64,000 bases of DNA from Pandoraea terrae (GTDB lineage: Bacteria > Pseudomonadota > Gammaproteobacteria > Burkholderiales > Burkholderiaceae): positions 146,976-210,975 of the forward strand of contig NZ_CABPRZ010000009.1 of NCBI RefSeq assembly GCF_902459695.1, read 5' to 3'. Positions within the stretch are counted from its first letter, which is position 1. Every line of letters begins with the position of its first letter. The translations under genes and the position numbers were made by a program. The notes beneath the pieces are model-generated. The model was not told where the DNA came from. It saw only the letters and a list, made by a program, of their open reading frames with translations, and searched no databases. Of the stretch, positions 47,898 to 55,825 are shown one piece after another.

Positions 47898-48923
47898 TCA
47901 GATCGCAGTTGTCAGTTCTGGCACCGCCTGAAAGAGGTCGGCTTCGAGTCCGTAGTCTGCGACACCGAAGATAGGCGCTTCCGGATCCTTGTTGATCGCG
48001 ACAATCACCTTCGAATCCTTCATGCCCGCCAGATGCTGGATCGCACCCGAAATGCCGACCGCGATGTACAGTTGCGGCGCTACGATCTTGCCGGTCTGGC
48101 CAACCTGATAGTCGTTCGGAACATAGCCCGCATCCACCGCAGCGCGCGATGCGCCCAGCGCGGCTTGCAGCTTGTCCGCCAGCGGCTCCAGCACCTTCGT
48201 ATAGTTCTCGCCGCTGCCCAGACCCCGGCCGCCCGACACGATAACGTTGGCTGACGTGAGTTCCGGACGGTCCAGCTTCGTCACGTCACGGCTTACGAAC
48301 TGCGAAACGCCTGCATCCGCTGCGGCGTCGATTTTCTCGACCGATGCGCTGCCGCCTTCCGCTGCCACCGGGTCGAAGCCCGTCGCGCGCACAGTGATCA
48401 CCTTGATCGGATCGCTCGATTGCACCGTCGCGATCGCGTTGCCCGCGTAGATCGGGCGTTCGAATGTGTCGGCCGAGTGGACCGCCGTGATGTCCGAGAT
48501 CTGAGCCACGTCCAACTTCGCTGCGAGACGCGGTGCAATGTTCTTGCCGTAAGCGGTCGCCGGAACCAGGATGTGCGAATAATCCTTCGCGATTTTCAGC
48601 GCGGTCGCTTCGACGTTTTCCGCGAGGCCATCAGCGAGTTGCGGCGCGTCGGCCACCAGCACCTTCGTGACGCCGGCGATCTTCGCAGCTTCGTCCGCCG
48701 CATCCCCCACGTTGTGGCCCGAGACAAGCACATGGATCTCCTTGTCAAGGAACGTGGCAACAACAGCTGCGGCCGCCACCGCATTCAGTGTCGCCGGCTT
48801 GATGGACGCGCTGCCCCCCAATCCCCCAAGGGGACTTCCTCCGCGGCGGGGGGCTTCCTTCGCGGCGTCGTCCCCCAAGGGGATTTCCTTCGGGGCATGT
48901 TCGGCAATTACAAGAATCGTCAT
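47898..48923 (-). CDS. etfA: Electron transfer flavoprotein alpha subunit, with in-frame insertion
   Basis: A 341-residue EtfA, about 28 residues longer than usual. Residues 1-9 (MTILVIAEH) and from about 39 on ([14 protein letters not shown]) match the family, but residues 10-38 ([25 protein letters not shown]) are foreign and come from an inserted GC-rich repeat (48811-48895). The C-terminal FAD domain is intact ([56 protein letters not shown]). The insertion falls in a surface loop after the first beta strand, so function may survive. It follows etfB by 14 bases. Confidence 0.93.
   Translation of the reverse strand: MTILVIAEHAPKEIPLGDDAAKEAPRRGGSPLGGLGGSASIKPATLNAVAAAAVVATFLDKEIHVLVSGHNVGDAADEAAKIAGVTKVLVADAPQLADGLAENVEATALKIAKDYSHILVPATAYGKNIAPRLAAKLDVAQISDITAVHSADTFERPIYAGNAIATVQSSDPIKVITVRATGFDPVAAEGGSASVEKIDAAADAGVSQFVSRDVTKLDRPELTSANVIVSGGRGLGSGENYTKVLEPLADKLQAALGASRAAVDAGYVPNDYQVGQTGKIVAPQLYIAVGISGAIQHLAGMKDSKVIVAINKDPEAPIFGVADYGLEADLFQAVPELTTAI
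48811..48895. repeat. REP-like GC-rich repeat inside etfA
   Basis: Contains two direct copies of CCCCCAAGGGGAyTTCCT (48823-48840 and 48872-48889) with a related GGGGGCTTCCTTCGCGGCG between them. It is in frame with etfA and adds about 28 codons. Short elements of this look occur between genes in Burkholderiales. Finding one within a conserved gene is unusual. Confidence 0.75.
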
Positions 48924-48937
48924 TTCTTTGCGCTCCC

Positions 48938-49687
48938 TTACAGCACCTTGGCTTCGGTCGTCAGCTTCTCGACCAGCGTCTTCACGTCCGGCACCTTCAC
49001 GCCGGCCGCGCGCTTCGGCGGCTCCACCACCTTCAGCGTCTTCAGACGCGGCGATACGTCGACACCGAGGTCTTCCGGCTTCACGGTTTCCAGCGGCTTC
49101 TTCTTCGCCTTCATGATGTTCGGCAGCGTCACGTAACGCGGCTCGTTCAGGCGCAGGTCGGTCGTGACCACTGCCGGCAGTGTGAGCGACAGCGTTTCCG
49201 CCCCGCCGTCGACTTCACGCATGACCGCGGCCTTGCCATCGACAACCAACAATTTCGACGCGAACGTCGCCTGCGGCAGGCCTGCGAGCGCAGCGAGCAT
49301 CTGGCCGGTCTGGTTGCAGTCGTTATCGATTGCCTGCTTGCCAAGGATCACGAGTCGCGGCTGCTCCTTATCGACAAGCGCCTTCAGCACCTTCGCGACG
49401 CCAAGCGGCTCGACGTCGTCGCTCGACTCGACAAGGATTGCGCGATCCGCGCCGATCGCCATTGCCCCACGCAACGTCTCTTGGCAGGCGCTCCCGCCAC
49501 ACGAAACCACGACCACTTCCGTCGCCACGCCCGCCTCTTTCAGCCGCACGGCCTCTTCCACGGCGATTTCGTCGAAGGGGTTGATGCTCATCTTGACGTT
49601 CGCAAGATCGACGCCCGATCCGTCCGCCTTGACGCGGACTTTCACATTTGCGTCCACGACGCGCTTTACCGCTACCAACACTTTCAT
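48938..49687 (-). CDS. etfB: Electron transfer flavoprotein beta subunit
   Basis: A 249-residue Etf[61 protein letters not shown] and the closing [20 protein letters not shown] signature. With EtfA it carries electrons from acyl-CoA dehydrogenases to ETF-quinone oxidoreductase. GGGAGAAG lies before the ATG at 49687. The frame above it overlaps the leader region. It is first in its transcript, under the operator at 49821-49840. Confidence 0.95.
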   Translation of the reverse strand: MKVLVAVKRVVDANVKVRVKADGSGVDLANVKMSINPFDEIAVEEAVRLKEAGVATEVVVVSCGGSACQETLRGAMAIGADRAILVESSDDVEPLGVAKVLKALVDKEQPRLVILGKQAIDNDCNQTGQMLAALAGLPQATFASKLLVVDGKAAVMREVDGGAETLSLTLPAVVTTDLRLNEPRYVTLPNIMKAKKKPLETVKPEDLGVDVSPRLKTLKVVEPPKRAAGVKVPDVKTLVEKLTTEAKVL

Positions 49688-49759
49688 TGCTTCTCCCGAT
49701 TCAACCCCTTCACTCCGCACGTTCTGACCAAGCCCGATGCCAAGGCCGCGCTTTGGCCT

Positions 49760-49791
49760 GCATGCCAACCGAATTGCTCATGCAACCGGCC
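49760..49791 (-). repeat. Leader-type repeat, copy 2 (etfB 5' leader)
   Basis: On the minus strand GGTTGCATGAGCAATTCGG continues to TTGGCATGC. It lies between the putative promoter and the etfB start, as copy 3 does before acd2. It can fold, with ATGC/GCAT ends paired. Confidence 0.55.
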
Positions 49792-49820
49792 GTTTCATTT
49801 ATAGTATAAAATACAAATCT

Positions 49821-49840
49821 TAGGTCATAATGACAAACAA
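49821..49840. promoter_or_regulatory. Junction 1: operator/promoter of etfBA
   Basis: TTAGGTCATAATGACAAAC contains the palindrome GTCATAATGAC (49824-49834). On the minus strand TTGTCA within it could be the -35 box, with TATTTT 17 bases on as -10. The same arrangement is seen at 55048-55072 and 61344-61370. Probably a TetR operator. Confidence 0.65.
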
Positions 49841-49842
49841 AC

Positions 49843-49875
49843 GGAAGAAAAAAAAGACAGGGTATTCCCCTGTCT
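49843..49875 (-). terminator. Terminator of the tetR1 transcript
   Basis: Minus strand AGACAGGGG, loop AATA, CCCTGTCT followed by a run of T (49843-49854). A textbook rho-independent terminator 30 bases after the tetR1 stop. Confidence 0.85.
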
Positions 49876-49905
49876 CTTCTGGTCGCTGCGGCGACGTTCC
49901 GGCGG

Positions 49906-50580
49906 CTACTTCTTCCTGACGCTCTGCGACTTCCCCTGCACGAGGTAATTGGCGGTCGCCAGGAATCTCGCGTCGAGCCCCTGCGCGCGCCGCCCCGCTC
50001 CGAATTGAAGCGCCAATCCGTCGGCCATCGCAATGAGCAGCGTGGCGACGTGCAGGCTGTCGGCCTCACTGCACTCCGGATTGACGGCACGGACGAGCGT
50101 TGCGATCCCGTGCGTCAGCGCGTCGTACCAGTCGTCGAGCAGTCGTGAGCACTCGGGATCGATCGACGCGAATGAAACGAAGTGCGCCCACAGCGCCGTG
50201 TTTTTGGTATCTTTCGCATCGCGGAGCGCCCGTTCCAGAAGCGCGTCAAGCGTCTCGCGGGGCGAGGCGCTGCTGTCGAGCGCGCGCTTGAGCTCATCCA
50301 TGTAGCCGTCGATTACGGGCTCCATGACCGCCCGCAATACTGCAAGCCTCGTCGGAAAGTAGTACTGGAGGTTGCTGACGCTGATACCGGCGCGAAGGGC
50401 GACTGCGCGCTGCGAGAATTCCAGGGTGCCACCTTCGAGCAGCAGCTTTCTTGCAACGCGAACGATGGCATTGCGTGTGCGCAAGCCTTGGGCACGCAAG
50501 CCATCTGTTCCGTTTCCTGCGGGTGCTGCGCTCGGTGTGCGCCGTTTCCTGATACTGCGCTGCTCCATGGGCACTGTCAT
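49906..50580 (-). CDS. TetR-family regulator, paralogue 1
   Basis: A 224-residue TetR protein. The DNA-binding part (about residues 30-80) reads TRNAIVRVARKLLLEGGTLE and FSQRAVALRAGISVSNLQYY. It is closely related along its whole length to the second TetR protein at 55136-55825 (same linker, same ASSNA-type C-terminal region such as ALWAHFVSFAS). No strong ribosome site is seen, and the ATG at 50568 is an alternative start. It is the last gene of the acd2 transcript. It probably binds the junction operators. Confidence 0.9.
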   Translation of the reverse strand: MTVPMEQRSIRKRRTPSAAPAGNGTDGLRAQGLRTRNAIVRVARKLLLEGGTLEFSQRAVALRAGISVSNLQYYFPTRLAVLRAVMEPVIDGYMDELKRALDSSASPRETLDALLERALRDAKDTKNTALWAHFVSFASIDPECSRLLDDWYDALTHGIATLVRAVNPECSEADSLHVATLLIAMADGLALQFGAGRRAQGLDARFLATANYLVQGKSQSVRKK

Positions 50581-50699
50581 CGGTTCCGTCGTGATTTGGG
50601 CGTTGTTGCCTCGCCAAAGTAATCGCGCTCAGTGTTTCGCTGAGCGCAAATGACTATACCTGATGCCAGCCTCATTTTCCATACGGCGCTATACACCCC

Positions 50700-51377
50700 T
50701 TACATCGGTGCAACCTGCGTACTGACCTTGTTCGAGTTTTGCTCATTGGCCTCTGCGCCCTCCAGGGCACAATAGGCGTAATACAGTTCGACACTCAGGA
50801 ATGACCATGTAGTTACCGCCAGAATATAGAAAACAATGTGGTCGTCGTCTCCAGGTATTGTGTAGAAATCATAGATGCATGCAATAGCCTGGGACGACAA
50901 TAGAACCAGGATCACGCCCATGGCGTGAAGGTTCTCTCCGGCGCTCACCAGCCTCTTGGCAAAATAAGCGAGGTAAATCGAGAATGCGCCCCACATCACC
51001 ACATAGAAGTATGGCCTGGGCTGAATCACGAAGTCGGCTGCCACCAATGCGACCGTTCCCGCAATGGCAGCCCCAAAAAAAACGACATCCATGAGAATCG
51101 ATGGCTTGTATCGATGCGTAACGGCCATCAGGCCCGCCACGGCGATAACGGGTATGCCGAAACCTCTGGAAAACGCATCCAGAAAGAACGAGATTCTATA
51201 AGCGAAGTGCGCACCGCTCAGGAAATAGAATAGAAAATTCGACGCCGAGAACGTAACAATCAGCAACTCAATTCCGAGGAGATAGTTACGTTTCTTGAGA
51301 AACTTCAAACCATAAATGAATGAAGTCACCACCAATAAAAGGATGGCGAGGCAGACGCTGTAAAGCTTGATATCCAT
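50700..51377 (-). CDS. Unknown seven-helix membrane protein
   Basis: A 225-residue integral membrane protein starting MDIKLYSVCLAILLLVVTSF with about seven hydrophobic segments. Unrecognised family. AT content is clearly higher than in its neighbours (many ATA, AAA and TTT codons), which hints at a separate origin. AGGAGTAGCC lies before the ATG at 51377, and it follows the cytochrome gene by 46 bases. It may serve the amine-oxidising module as a permease or membrane anchor, but nothing in the sequence shows it. Confidence 0.8.
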   Translation of the reverse strand: MDIKLYSVCLAILLLVVTSFIYGLKFLKKRNYLLGIELLIVTFSASNFLFYFLSGAHFAYRISFFLDAFSRGFGIPVIAVAGLMAVTHRYKPSILMDVVFFGAAIAGTVALVAADFVIQPRPYFYVVMWGAFSIYLAYFAKRLVSAGENLHAMGVILVLLSSQAIACIYDFYTIPGDDDHIVFYILAVTTWSFLSVELYYAYCALEGAEANEQNSNKVSTQVAPM

Positions 51378-51423
51378 GGCTACTCCTGGTGATCCTTTCG
51401 TGAGTTTCGTGAGGTTTGATCCA

Positions 51424-52083
51424 TCATTTATTTTCCGGGGCAAGGCTGGCGAGGTAGGTCGCGATCGCCTTGCGGTCCTCCGGTGACGCGGCTATGGCAA
51501 TGTTTTTCATCATGCCGGTGGACTCGCTTCGCGTGCCGACGGCAAACGCGCCGAACTGCGCCAGGAGATAGTCATATCCCTGGCCGGCGAGTCGCGGAAA
51601 CTGGTCATGGCCCATCAGTCGGGCACCGTGACACGCGGCGCATGCCCCTTTCTCCACCAGTTGCCTGCCCTTTTCCCTCAAGCCGGGATCGGGTTCGAAG
51701 GACCGGTTTTCGCCGACGGGCTGCTTGGCGAAGTGATCCGCCAGGAGCTTGATCTCGGACTCGCTCATGGTCATGGCCAACGGCCCCATGTTCGGATTGG
51801 CTCGCTGCCCGCCGGCGAACTTGTGAAGCTGATCCGCCAAGTACGGAGCCGGCTGGCCCGCCAGGCTCGGGTAGGCTTGATTTTGCGAGTTGCCGTTGAC
51901 CCCATGGCAGCCGATGCAGGTATCGGTCGGGTGTGGCCACGGGCCTTTGTCGGACCGGTAAGCTTCGGCCGACGCTCCGATGTAACGCTGAAGCCGGTAG
52001 AGATCGAGGAGTTCGGGGCCGAAAATAATCGCCACCAGGGCGACAATGATTGCGGAAGCGCCAAGCAATATCCGTTTTTTCAT
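51424..52083 (-). CDS. Membrane-anchored diheme cytochrome c (module 1)
   Basis: A 219-residue c4-like cytochrome. An uncleaved N-terminal helix (residues 4-22) anchors it to the inner membrane. Haem sites are CIGCH (56-60) and CAACH (148-152), with methionine ligands likely in NPNMGPLA and TGMMKN. It starts nine bases after the amine oxidase stop. The pair recalls nicotine oxidoreductase NicA2 and its cytochrome CycN, in which the cytochrome takes the electrons of the flavoenzyme. The analogy is inference. Confidence 0.93.
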   Translation of the reverse strand: MKKRILLGASAIIVALVAIIFGPELLDLYRLQRYIGASAEAYRSDKGPWPHPTDTCIGCHGVNGNSQNQAYPSLAGQPAPYLADQLHKFAGGQRANPNMGPLAMTMSESEIKLLADHFAKQPVGENRSFEPDPGLREKGRQLVEKGACAACHGARLMGHDQFPRLAGQGYDYLLAQFGAFAVGTRSESTGMMKNIAIAASPEDRKAIATYLASLAPENK

Positions 52084-52092
52084 CGCCGGCTC

Positions 52093-53559
52093 CTAAACCC
52101 GCCGCAGGGCATTAAGCGCCTTGAGGGCCGCATGGTGGCCCGAGCGCACGGCACCATCCATGTAGCCTGCCCAGATGTCGGACGTCTCCGTACCCGACCA
52201 AATCAGGCTGCCGCAGGGCGGATGCAACGCTTCGCCGTGGGTGCTCCAGAAGCCTGGCGGGATCGCGGACACGCATGTGAGCGTCCAGGGATCTGCCCGC
52301 CCCCAGTCACGATCGTGGTAGGACACCGGGGTCAACGCTTCGCGGCCCCAAGCTCGGGCATAGATCTCCGTCAGTTGGCGCTGCGCCGCCTTGAGATCCG
52401 AGGGAACCATTGCGTTCGCGATGAAGGCGTTGATGACGCCGATTTCACCACCCGGCGGGGAGTTGTCGTAGGCCCAGTAAATGGGGCCGTTAACTTGAAA
52501 GATGTGTCCGTTCAGCCCCTTGTCACGCCAGAACGGACGGGAATAGACCATGGCTGTCTTCCGTGCCGGTGAATGGGCAGGCCAGGCGCGTTGCAGCGCG
52601 GCACGCTTCTGCGGCAGGGGTGGATCGAATTGCACCCGATTGCACAAGGCCGGATGGATGGCCATGACGACCCGACGCGCGCGCACCTCTCCCCGGTCCG
52701 TGTGCAGCGTGACAATCTCGCGATCCCAATTGGAAATCTTGCGGACCGGGCACGACAGGTGCACCTTCTCACCCAATTTCTGCGCCAGCTTGATGCTGAG
52801 GACTTGCGCGCCTCCCACGAATCGGGTTTCCTGCGCACTGTGCTTGATCGCGTCGAGCTGCGAGTAATCGCAGTTGGCGGAATTGATCATGGACAGGAAA
52901 TGCAGGAGCCCCATTTTTGCAGGCATGGTGCCACCGGAAAGTGCGGTGCTGACATCCCACCCCATGCGGTCCTCGTCCTTGATGCTTTGCTTTGCCAGCC
53001 AATCACCGACCGAGAGTTTGTCGAGCTCGCCGACCTTGGGCGATTTCCATGGCGCGCCCGACGGCACATCGCGCGAGAGCTTGCTGAGCTTCGCAGTGAT
53101 GGTCTCGTCGGTGCCCAACGTACCCTTCAAGTCGATCTCCGTCCGGCCGTCACCGCCGAGAATGACCGTTTTTCCCGTGTAGTAGCTTGGAAACGTGTCC
53201 ACTTCCAGTTCGCGGGCGAGATCCGCCACGGCCGTCTGGCCAGGTCCAATCCACTGGCCGCCGGCGTCAGAGATCTGTCCCCCGCCCAAGTCGTGGTTGA
53301 GGGTTCGCCCCCCCACACGGTCTCGTGCTTCCAGGACTACGAAGGACTCGCAGCCGGCGTGACGCAGGTCCCGCGCGGCCGTCAAGCCGGACAGCCCCGC
53401 GCCAATGATGGCGACGTCGAGAACATCTCCCGACAGGCCGGCATTTGCCTGCCCGGCGCTCAGGCCGATACTTCCCACGGCCGCTGAGGCGCCGGCAAGT
53501 TTGAGCAATTGCCTTCGCTGCATGTTGATTGAAGTGTCAGAGGACGAGATCTTGTCCAT
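52093..53559 (-). CDS. Tat-exported flavin amine oxidase/dehydrogenase (module 1)
   Basis: A 488-residue flavin-containing amine oxidase. A twin-arginine signal, MQRRQLLKLAGASAAVG (RR at 15-16), ends near ANA (40). FAD motif VAIIGAGLSGLTAARDL (49-65) and EARDRVGGRT follow, and the C-terminal flavin clamp reads IWSGTETSDIWAGYMDGAVR. It is exported folded to the periplasm, where it should oxidise an amine and pass electrons to the cytochrome encoded next. Over 60% of it appears identical to the copy at 62122-63636 by eye. ATG at 53559. Confidence 0.93.
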   Translation of the reverse strand: MDKISSSDTSINMQRRQLLKLAGASAAVGSIGLSAGQANAGLSGDVLDVAIIGAGLSGLTAARDLRHAGCESFVVLEARDRVGGRTLNHDLGGGQISDAGGQWIGPGQTAVADLARELEVDTFPSYYTGKTVILGGDGRTEIDLKGTLGTDETITAKLSKLSRDVPSGAPWKSPKVGELDKLSVGDWLAKQSIKDEDRMGWDVSTALSGGTMPAKMGLLHFLSMINSANCDYSQLDAIKHSAQETRFVGGAQVLSIKLAQKLGEKVHLSCPVRKISNWDREIVTLHTDRGEVRARRVVMAIHPALCNRVQFDPPLPQKRAALQRAWPAHSPARKTAMVYSRPFWRDKGLNGHIFQVNGPIYWAYDNSPPGGEIGVINAFIANAMVPSDLKAAQRQLTEIYARAWGREALTPVSYHDRDWGRADPWTLTCVSAIPPGFWSTHGEALHPPCGSLIWSGTETSDIWAGYMDGAVRSGHHAALKALNALRRV

Positions 53560-53584
53560 GTTGCATCGCGTAACTGTTTTGAAG

Positions 53585-53601
53585 CGTGGTGGTTCACCAC
53601 G
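53585..53601 (-). repeat. Perfect small hairpin upstream of amine oxidase 1
   Basis: CGTGGTG, loop, CACCACG with 7-base arms, between acd2 and the amine oxidase. It lacks a T run on either strand. It could be a weak terminator or a leader structure. Confidence 0.4.
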
Positions 53602-53682
53602 CCCCCGTTTCAAATACCGTGTTTGCAAGGGCTTCGCATCGGCTTGGGCAGCGAGCCTGCCGCGAGCGTCTGCGCGCGGCGC

Positions 53683-54972
53683 TTATTCCCGCGTCCATCC
53701 GTTCTGATAGAGCCGTCCCGCCAGCACGCCCAGGCGTGACGTGAGGATGTAGTTCTCACCGTCTTCGATCAGCGCGGAGCGGACATCCCGAAACAGCTTT
53801 TCGATCGGGAATTCGCGGGTCGTGGCATTGCCGCCGAGGAGCTGGAACGCCTCGTGCGTGATCTTCATCGCTTCTTCGGTCACGCTGACCTTGGCCTGCG
53901 CGGTCGCGTACGGGTGGCTCTGCGGCGACATGCGTGAGTAGGCCAGGCTGCGGCGGGCGATGGCACGCGCCATTTCCAGCCGGCGCAGCATGTCGCCCAG
54001 ACGCAGATGCGTCATCTGGTGTTCGATGAGAAGCGCTCCGCCCTGCTTGCGCTCGTGGCAATAGGCAAGCGCGAGCTCGAACGCGGCGCGGGCCGCGCCG
54101 ACGAAAACCTGGCACATGTGCGTGCCGCCGTACGACCAGGTTGAGGCCAGATTGCCGAGATATTCGTCCTTCAGCGCAACGGCGAAGCGCTTCGGCACCT
54201 TGACGTTGTCGAAATAGATCTCGCCCTGGGGCAGCGCGCGCTGGCCGATCTTGTCGAGCGGCTTGCCGCGCGAGATGCCCGGCAGATCGAGCGGAATGAT
54301 CATGCCCACACCGTTGGTGAACGAGCCCTGTTCGCCAGTACCGTAGAATCCGTCGCCGTAGTCCGCCGCCATGTAGGCGAGCGCGACCTGCGCCACCGAG
54401 CCGTTCGAGACCCACGCCGAACTCTGGCCGTTGATGACGATTTCGTCGGCGCCGACCTTCGCTGTGACGTTGCCCGTCGGCTGCTTGCCCACCGCGCTGA
54501 GTTCCTGCCGATACAGGATCGCAGCATCGGAACCGCGGTCAGGCTGCGTGTTCATCCAGCATCCGATCTTGCCGGTGCACATTTCAATCAGCTCCGGATT
54601 GCCGAGCGACTGAGCCATCAGCAACGGCACAGTCGCCGCACCCAGCGAAACGGCCAGGCCCGAATCGCCCCAGCCGAGTTCTTCGCCGATGAGCGATTCG
54701 ATGCGCACGGCGACCTCCGGGGGAAACTGCGCGATCAGTTGCGGATCGAGCCCCAGCTTCGCGCTCTCGACCATCGCGGCCCAGTAAGGGGATCCGGGGG
54801 CGATCACCTCCTCCGGCGTCATACGATCGAGTTCCCGTCCGATCGGCCGCAGCACGTCGCGCGCGAAGCGGTGGACGGTATTCTGGATCGCGCTTTCCTC
54901 TTCGCTCAACGGCGTCTCGAAACCGGTCATTTCGACCGAGGGCAACGCTGCAGTCTTGTACAGACGAATCAT
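53683..54972 (-). CDS. Acyl-CoA dehydrogenase (acd2)
   Basis: A 429-residue acyl-CoA dehydrogenase. It has an unusual substrate loop (GCWMNTQPDRGSDAAILYRQ, with the active region TQPDRGSDA), ARVGADEIVINGQSSAWVSN-type sequence, and C-terminal LLGGNATTREFPIEKLFRDV. AGGAGGAG lies before the ATG at 54972. It is first in the transcript downstream of junction 2 and precedes amine oxidase 1. The enzyme should feed ETF. Its substrate may be an acid made from the oxidised amine. Confidence 0.92.
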   Translation of the reverse strand: MIRLYKTAALPSVEMTGFETPLSEEESAIQNTVHRFARDVLRPIGRELDRMTPEEVIAPGSPYWAAMVESAKLGLDPQLIAQFPPEVAVRIESLIGEELGWGDSGLAVSLGAATVPLLMAQSLGNPELIEMCTGKIGCWMNTQPDRGSDAAILYRQELSAVGKQPTGNVTAKVGADEIVINGQSSAWVSNGSVAQVALAYMAADYGDGFYGTGEQGSFTNGVGMIIPLDLPGISRGKPLDKIGQRALPQGEIYFDNVKVPKRFAVALKDEYLGNLASTWSYGGTHMCQVFVGAARAAFELALAYCHERKQGGALLIEHQMTHLRLGDMLRRLEMARAIARRSLAYSRMSPQSHPYATAQAKVSVTEEAMKITHEAFQLLGGNATTREFPIEKLFRDVRSALIEDGENYILTSRLGVLAGRLYQNGWTRE

Positions 54973-54993
54973 TTCGGTTCTCCTCCTGGGGAA

Positions 54994-55021
54994 GCATGCC
55001 AACCGGATTGCCGATGCATCC
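54994..55021 (-). repeat. Leader-type repeat, copy 3 (acd2 5' leader)
   Basis: Minus strand GGATGCATCGGCAATCCGG continues to TTGGCATGC. It can form a stem with ATGC/GCAT and CGG/CCG pairs. It lies just before the ribosome site of acd2. Confidence 0.55.
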
Positions 55022-55047
55022 AGCGATCTCGTATTTAGAAAACGTTA

Positions 55048-55072
55048 CCAATTATAGGTCATGATACAAAAC
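55048..55072. promoter_or_regulatory. Junction 2: operator/promoter of acd2
   Basis: ACCAATTATAGGTCATGATA followed by CAAAACA. It matches junctions 1 and 3, with GTCATgATaC in place of the perfect palindrome. Probably a TetR operator overlapping the promoter. Confidence 0.65.
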
Positions 55073-55074
55073 AT

Positions 55075-55107
55075 AAGGAAAAAGAAAAGACGGGGTATTC
55101 CCTGTCC
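55075..55107 (-). terminator. Terminator of the tetR2 transcript
   Basis: Minus strand GGACAGGG, loop AATA, CCCCGTC, then TTTTCTTTTTCC. One mismatch in the stem. It lies 29 bases after the tetR2 stop. Confidence 0.75.
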
Positions 55108-55135
55108 TCCTGGCACTGCGGCGACGGACCAAAGG

Positions 55136-55825
55136 CTACGTGCCCCCGACGTCCAGCAACTTTCCCCACACGAGGTATTTGGCGGTTGCCCGGAATCTGG
55201 CGTCGAACCCCTGCATGTACGTGCGCTTGTGCCGCCCCGCGCCGAGTTGAAGCGCCAGGCCCCCGTCGACCAAAGCGATGAGCAGCGTGGCGACGTGCAG
55301 GCTGTCGGCCTCGTGGCATTCCGGATTGGCGGCGCGGACGAGCTGTGCGAGCTCGCGCGTCAGCGTGTCGTACCACTCGTCGAGCAGGCGGGAGCACCCG
55401 GGATCGGTCGACGCGAACGAAACGAAGTGCGCCCACAGCGCCGCGCTTTCGGCATCGTTCGCGTCGCGCAACCCCCGCTCCATGAGCGCGTCAAGCGTCT
55501 CGCGGGGGGAGACACTGTTGTCGAGCGCGCGCCTCAGATCGCCCAGATATGCGTCGATGACGGGCTCAATGACCGCCCGCAGTACGGCCAGCCTTGTCGG
55601 AAAGTAGTACTGGAGGTTGCTGATGCTGATCCCGGCGCCAAGCGCGACTGCGCGCTGCGAGAACTCCAGGGGGCCGCCTTCGAGCAGCAGCTTTCTCGCA
55701 ACGCGAACGATGGCATGGCGGGTGCGCAGGCCTTGGGCCCGCACGCCGTCATGCCCGGTTCCTGCGGGCGCTGCGCTCGATGTGCGCCGTTTCCGGCGGC
55801 TGCGCTGCTCAATGGGCACTGTCAT
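55136..55825 (-). CDS. TetR-family regulator, paralogue 2
   Basis: A 229-residue TetR protein very similar to paralogue 1: TRHAIVRVARKLLLEGGPLE, FSQRAVALGAGISISNLQYY, then ALWAHFVSFASTDPGCSRLL. It starts by a four-base overlap (ATGA) with the upstream FAD oxidoreductase stop, so it is the last gene of that operon and translationally coupled. The open frame continues far upstream within the other gene and is ignored. A short insert near its end (KRTYMQGFDA) sets it apart from paralogue 1. Likely one of the repressors of the junction operators. Confidence 0.9.
   Translation of the reverse strand: MTVPIEQRSRRKRRTSSAAPAGTGHDGVRAQGLRTRHAIVRVARKLLLEGGPLEFSQRAVALGAGISISNLQYYFPTRLAVLRAVIEPVIDAYLGDLRRALDNSVSPRETLDALMERGLRDANDAESAALWAHFVSFASTDPGCSRLLDEWYDTLTRELAQLVRAANPECHEADSLHVATLLIALVDGGLALQLGAGRHKRTYMQGFDARFRATAKYLVWGKLLDVGGT

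Noticed and set aside
53585..53601. Hairpin before amine oxidase 1 as a terminator for acd2
   Set aside because: No T run follows on the minus strand, so it is listed as a repeat only.
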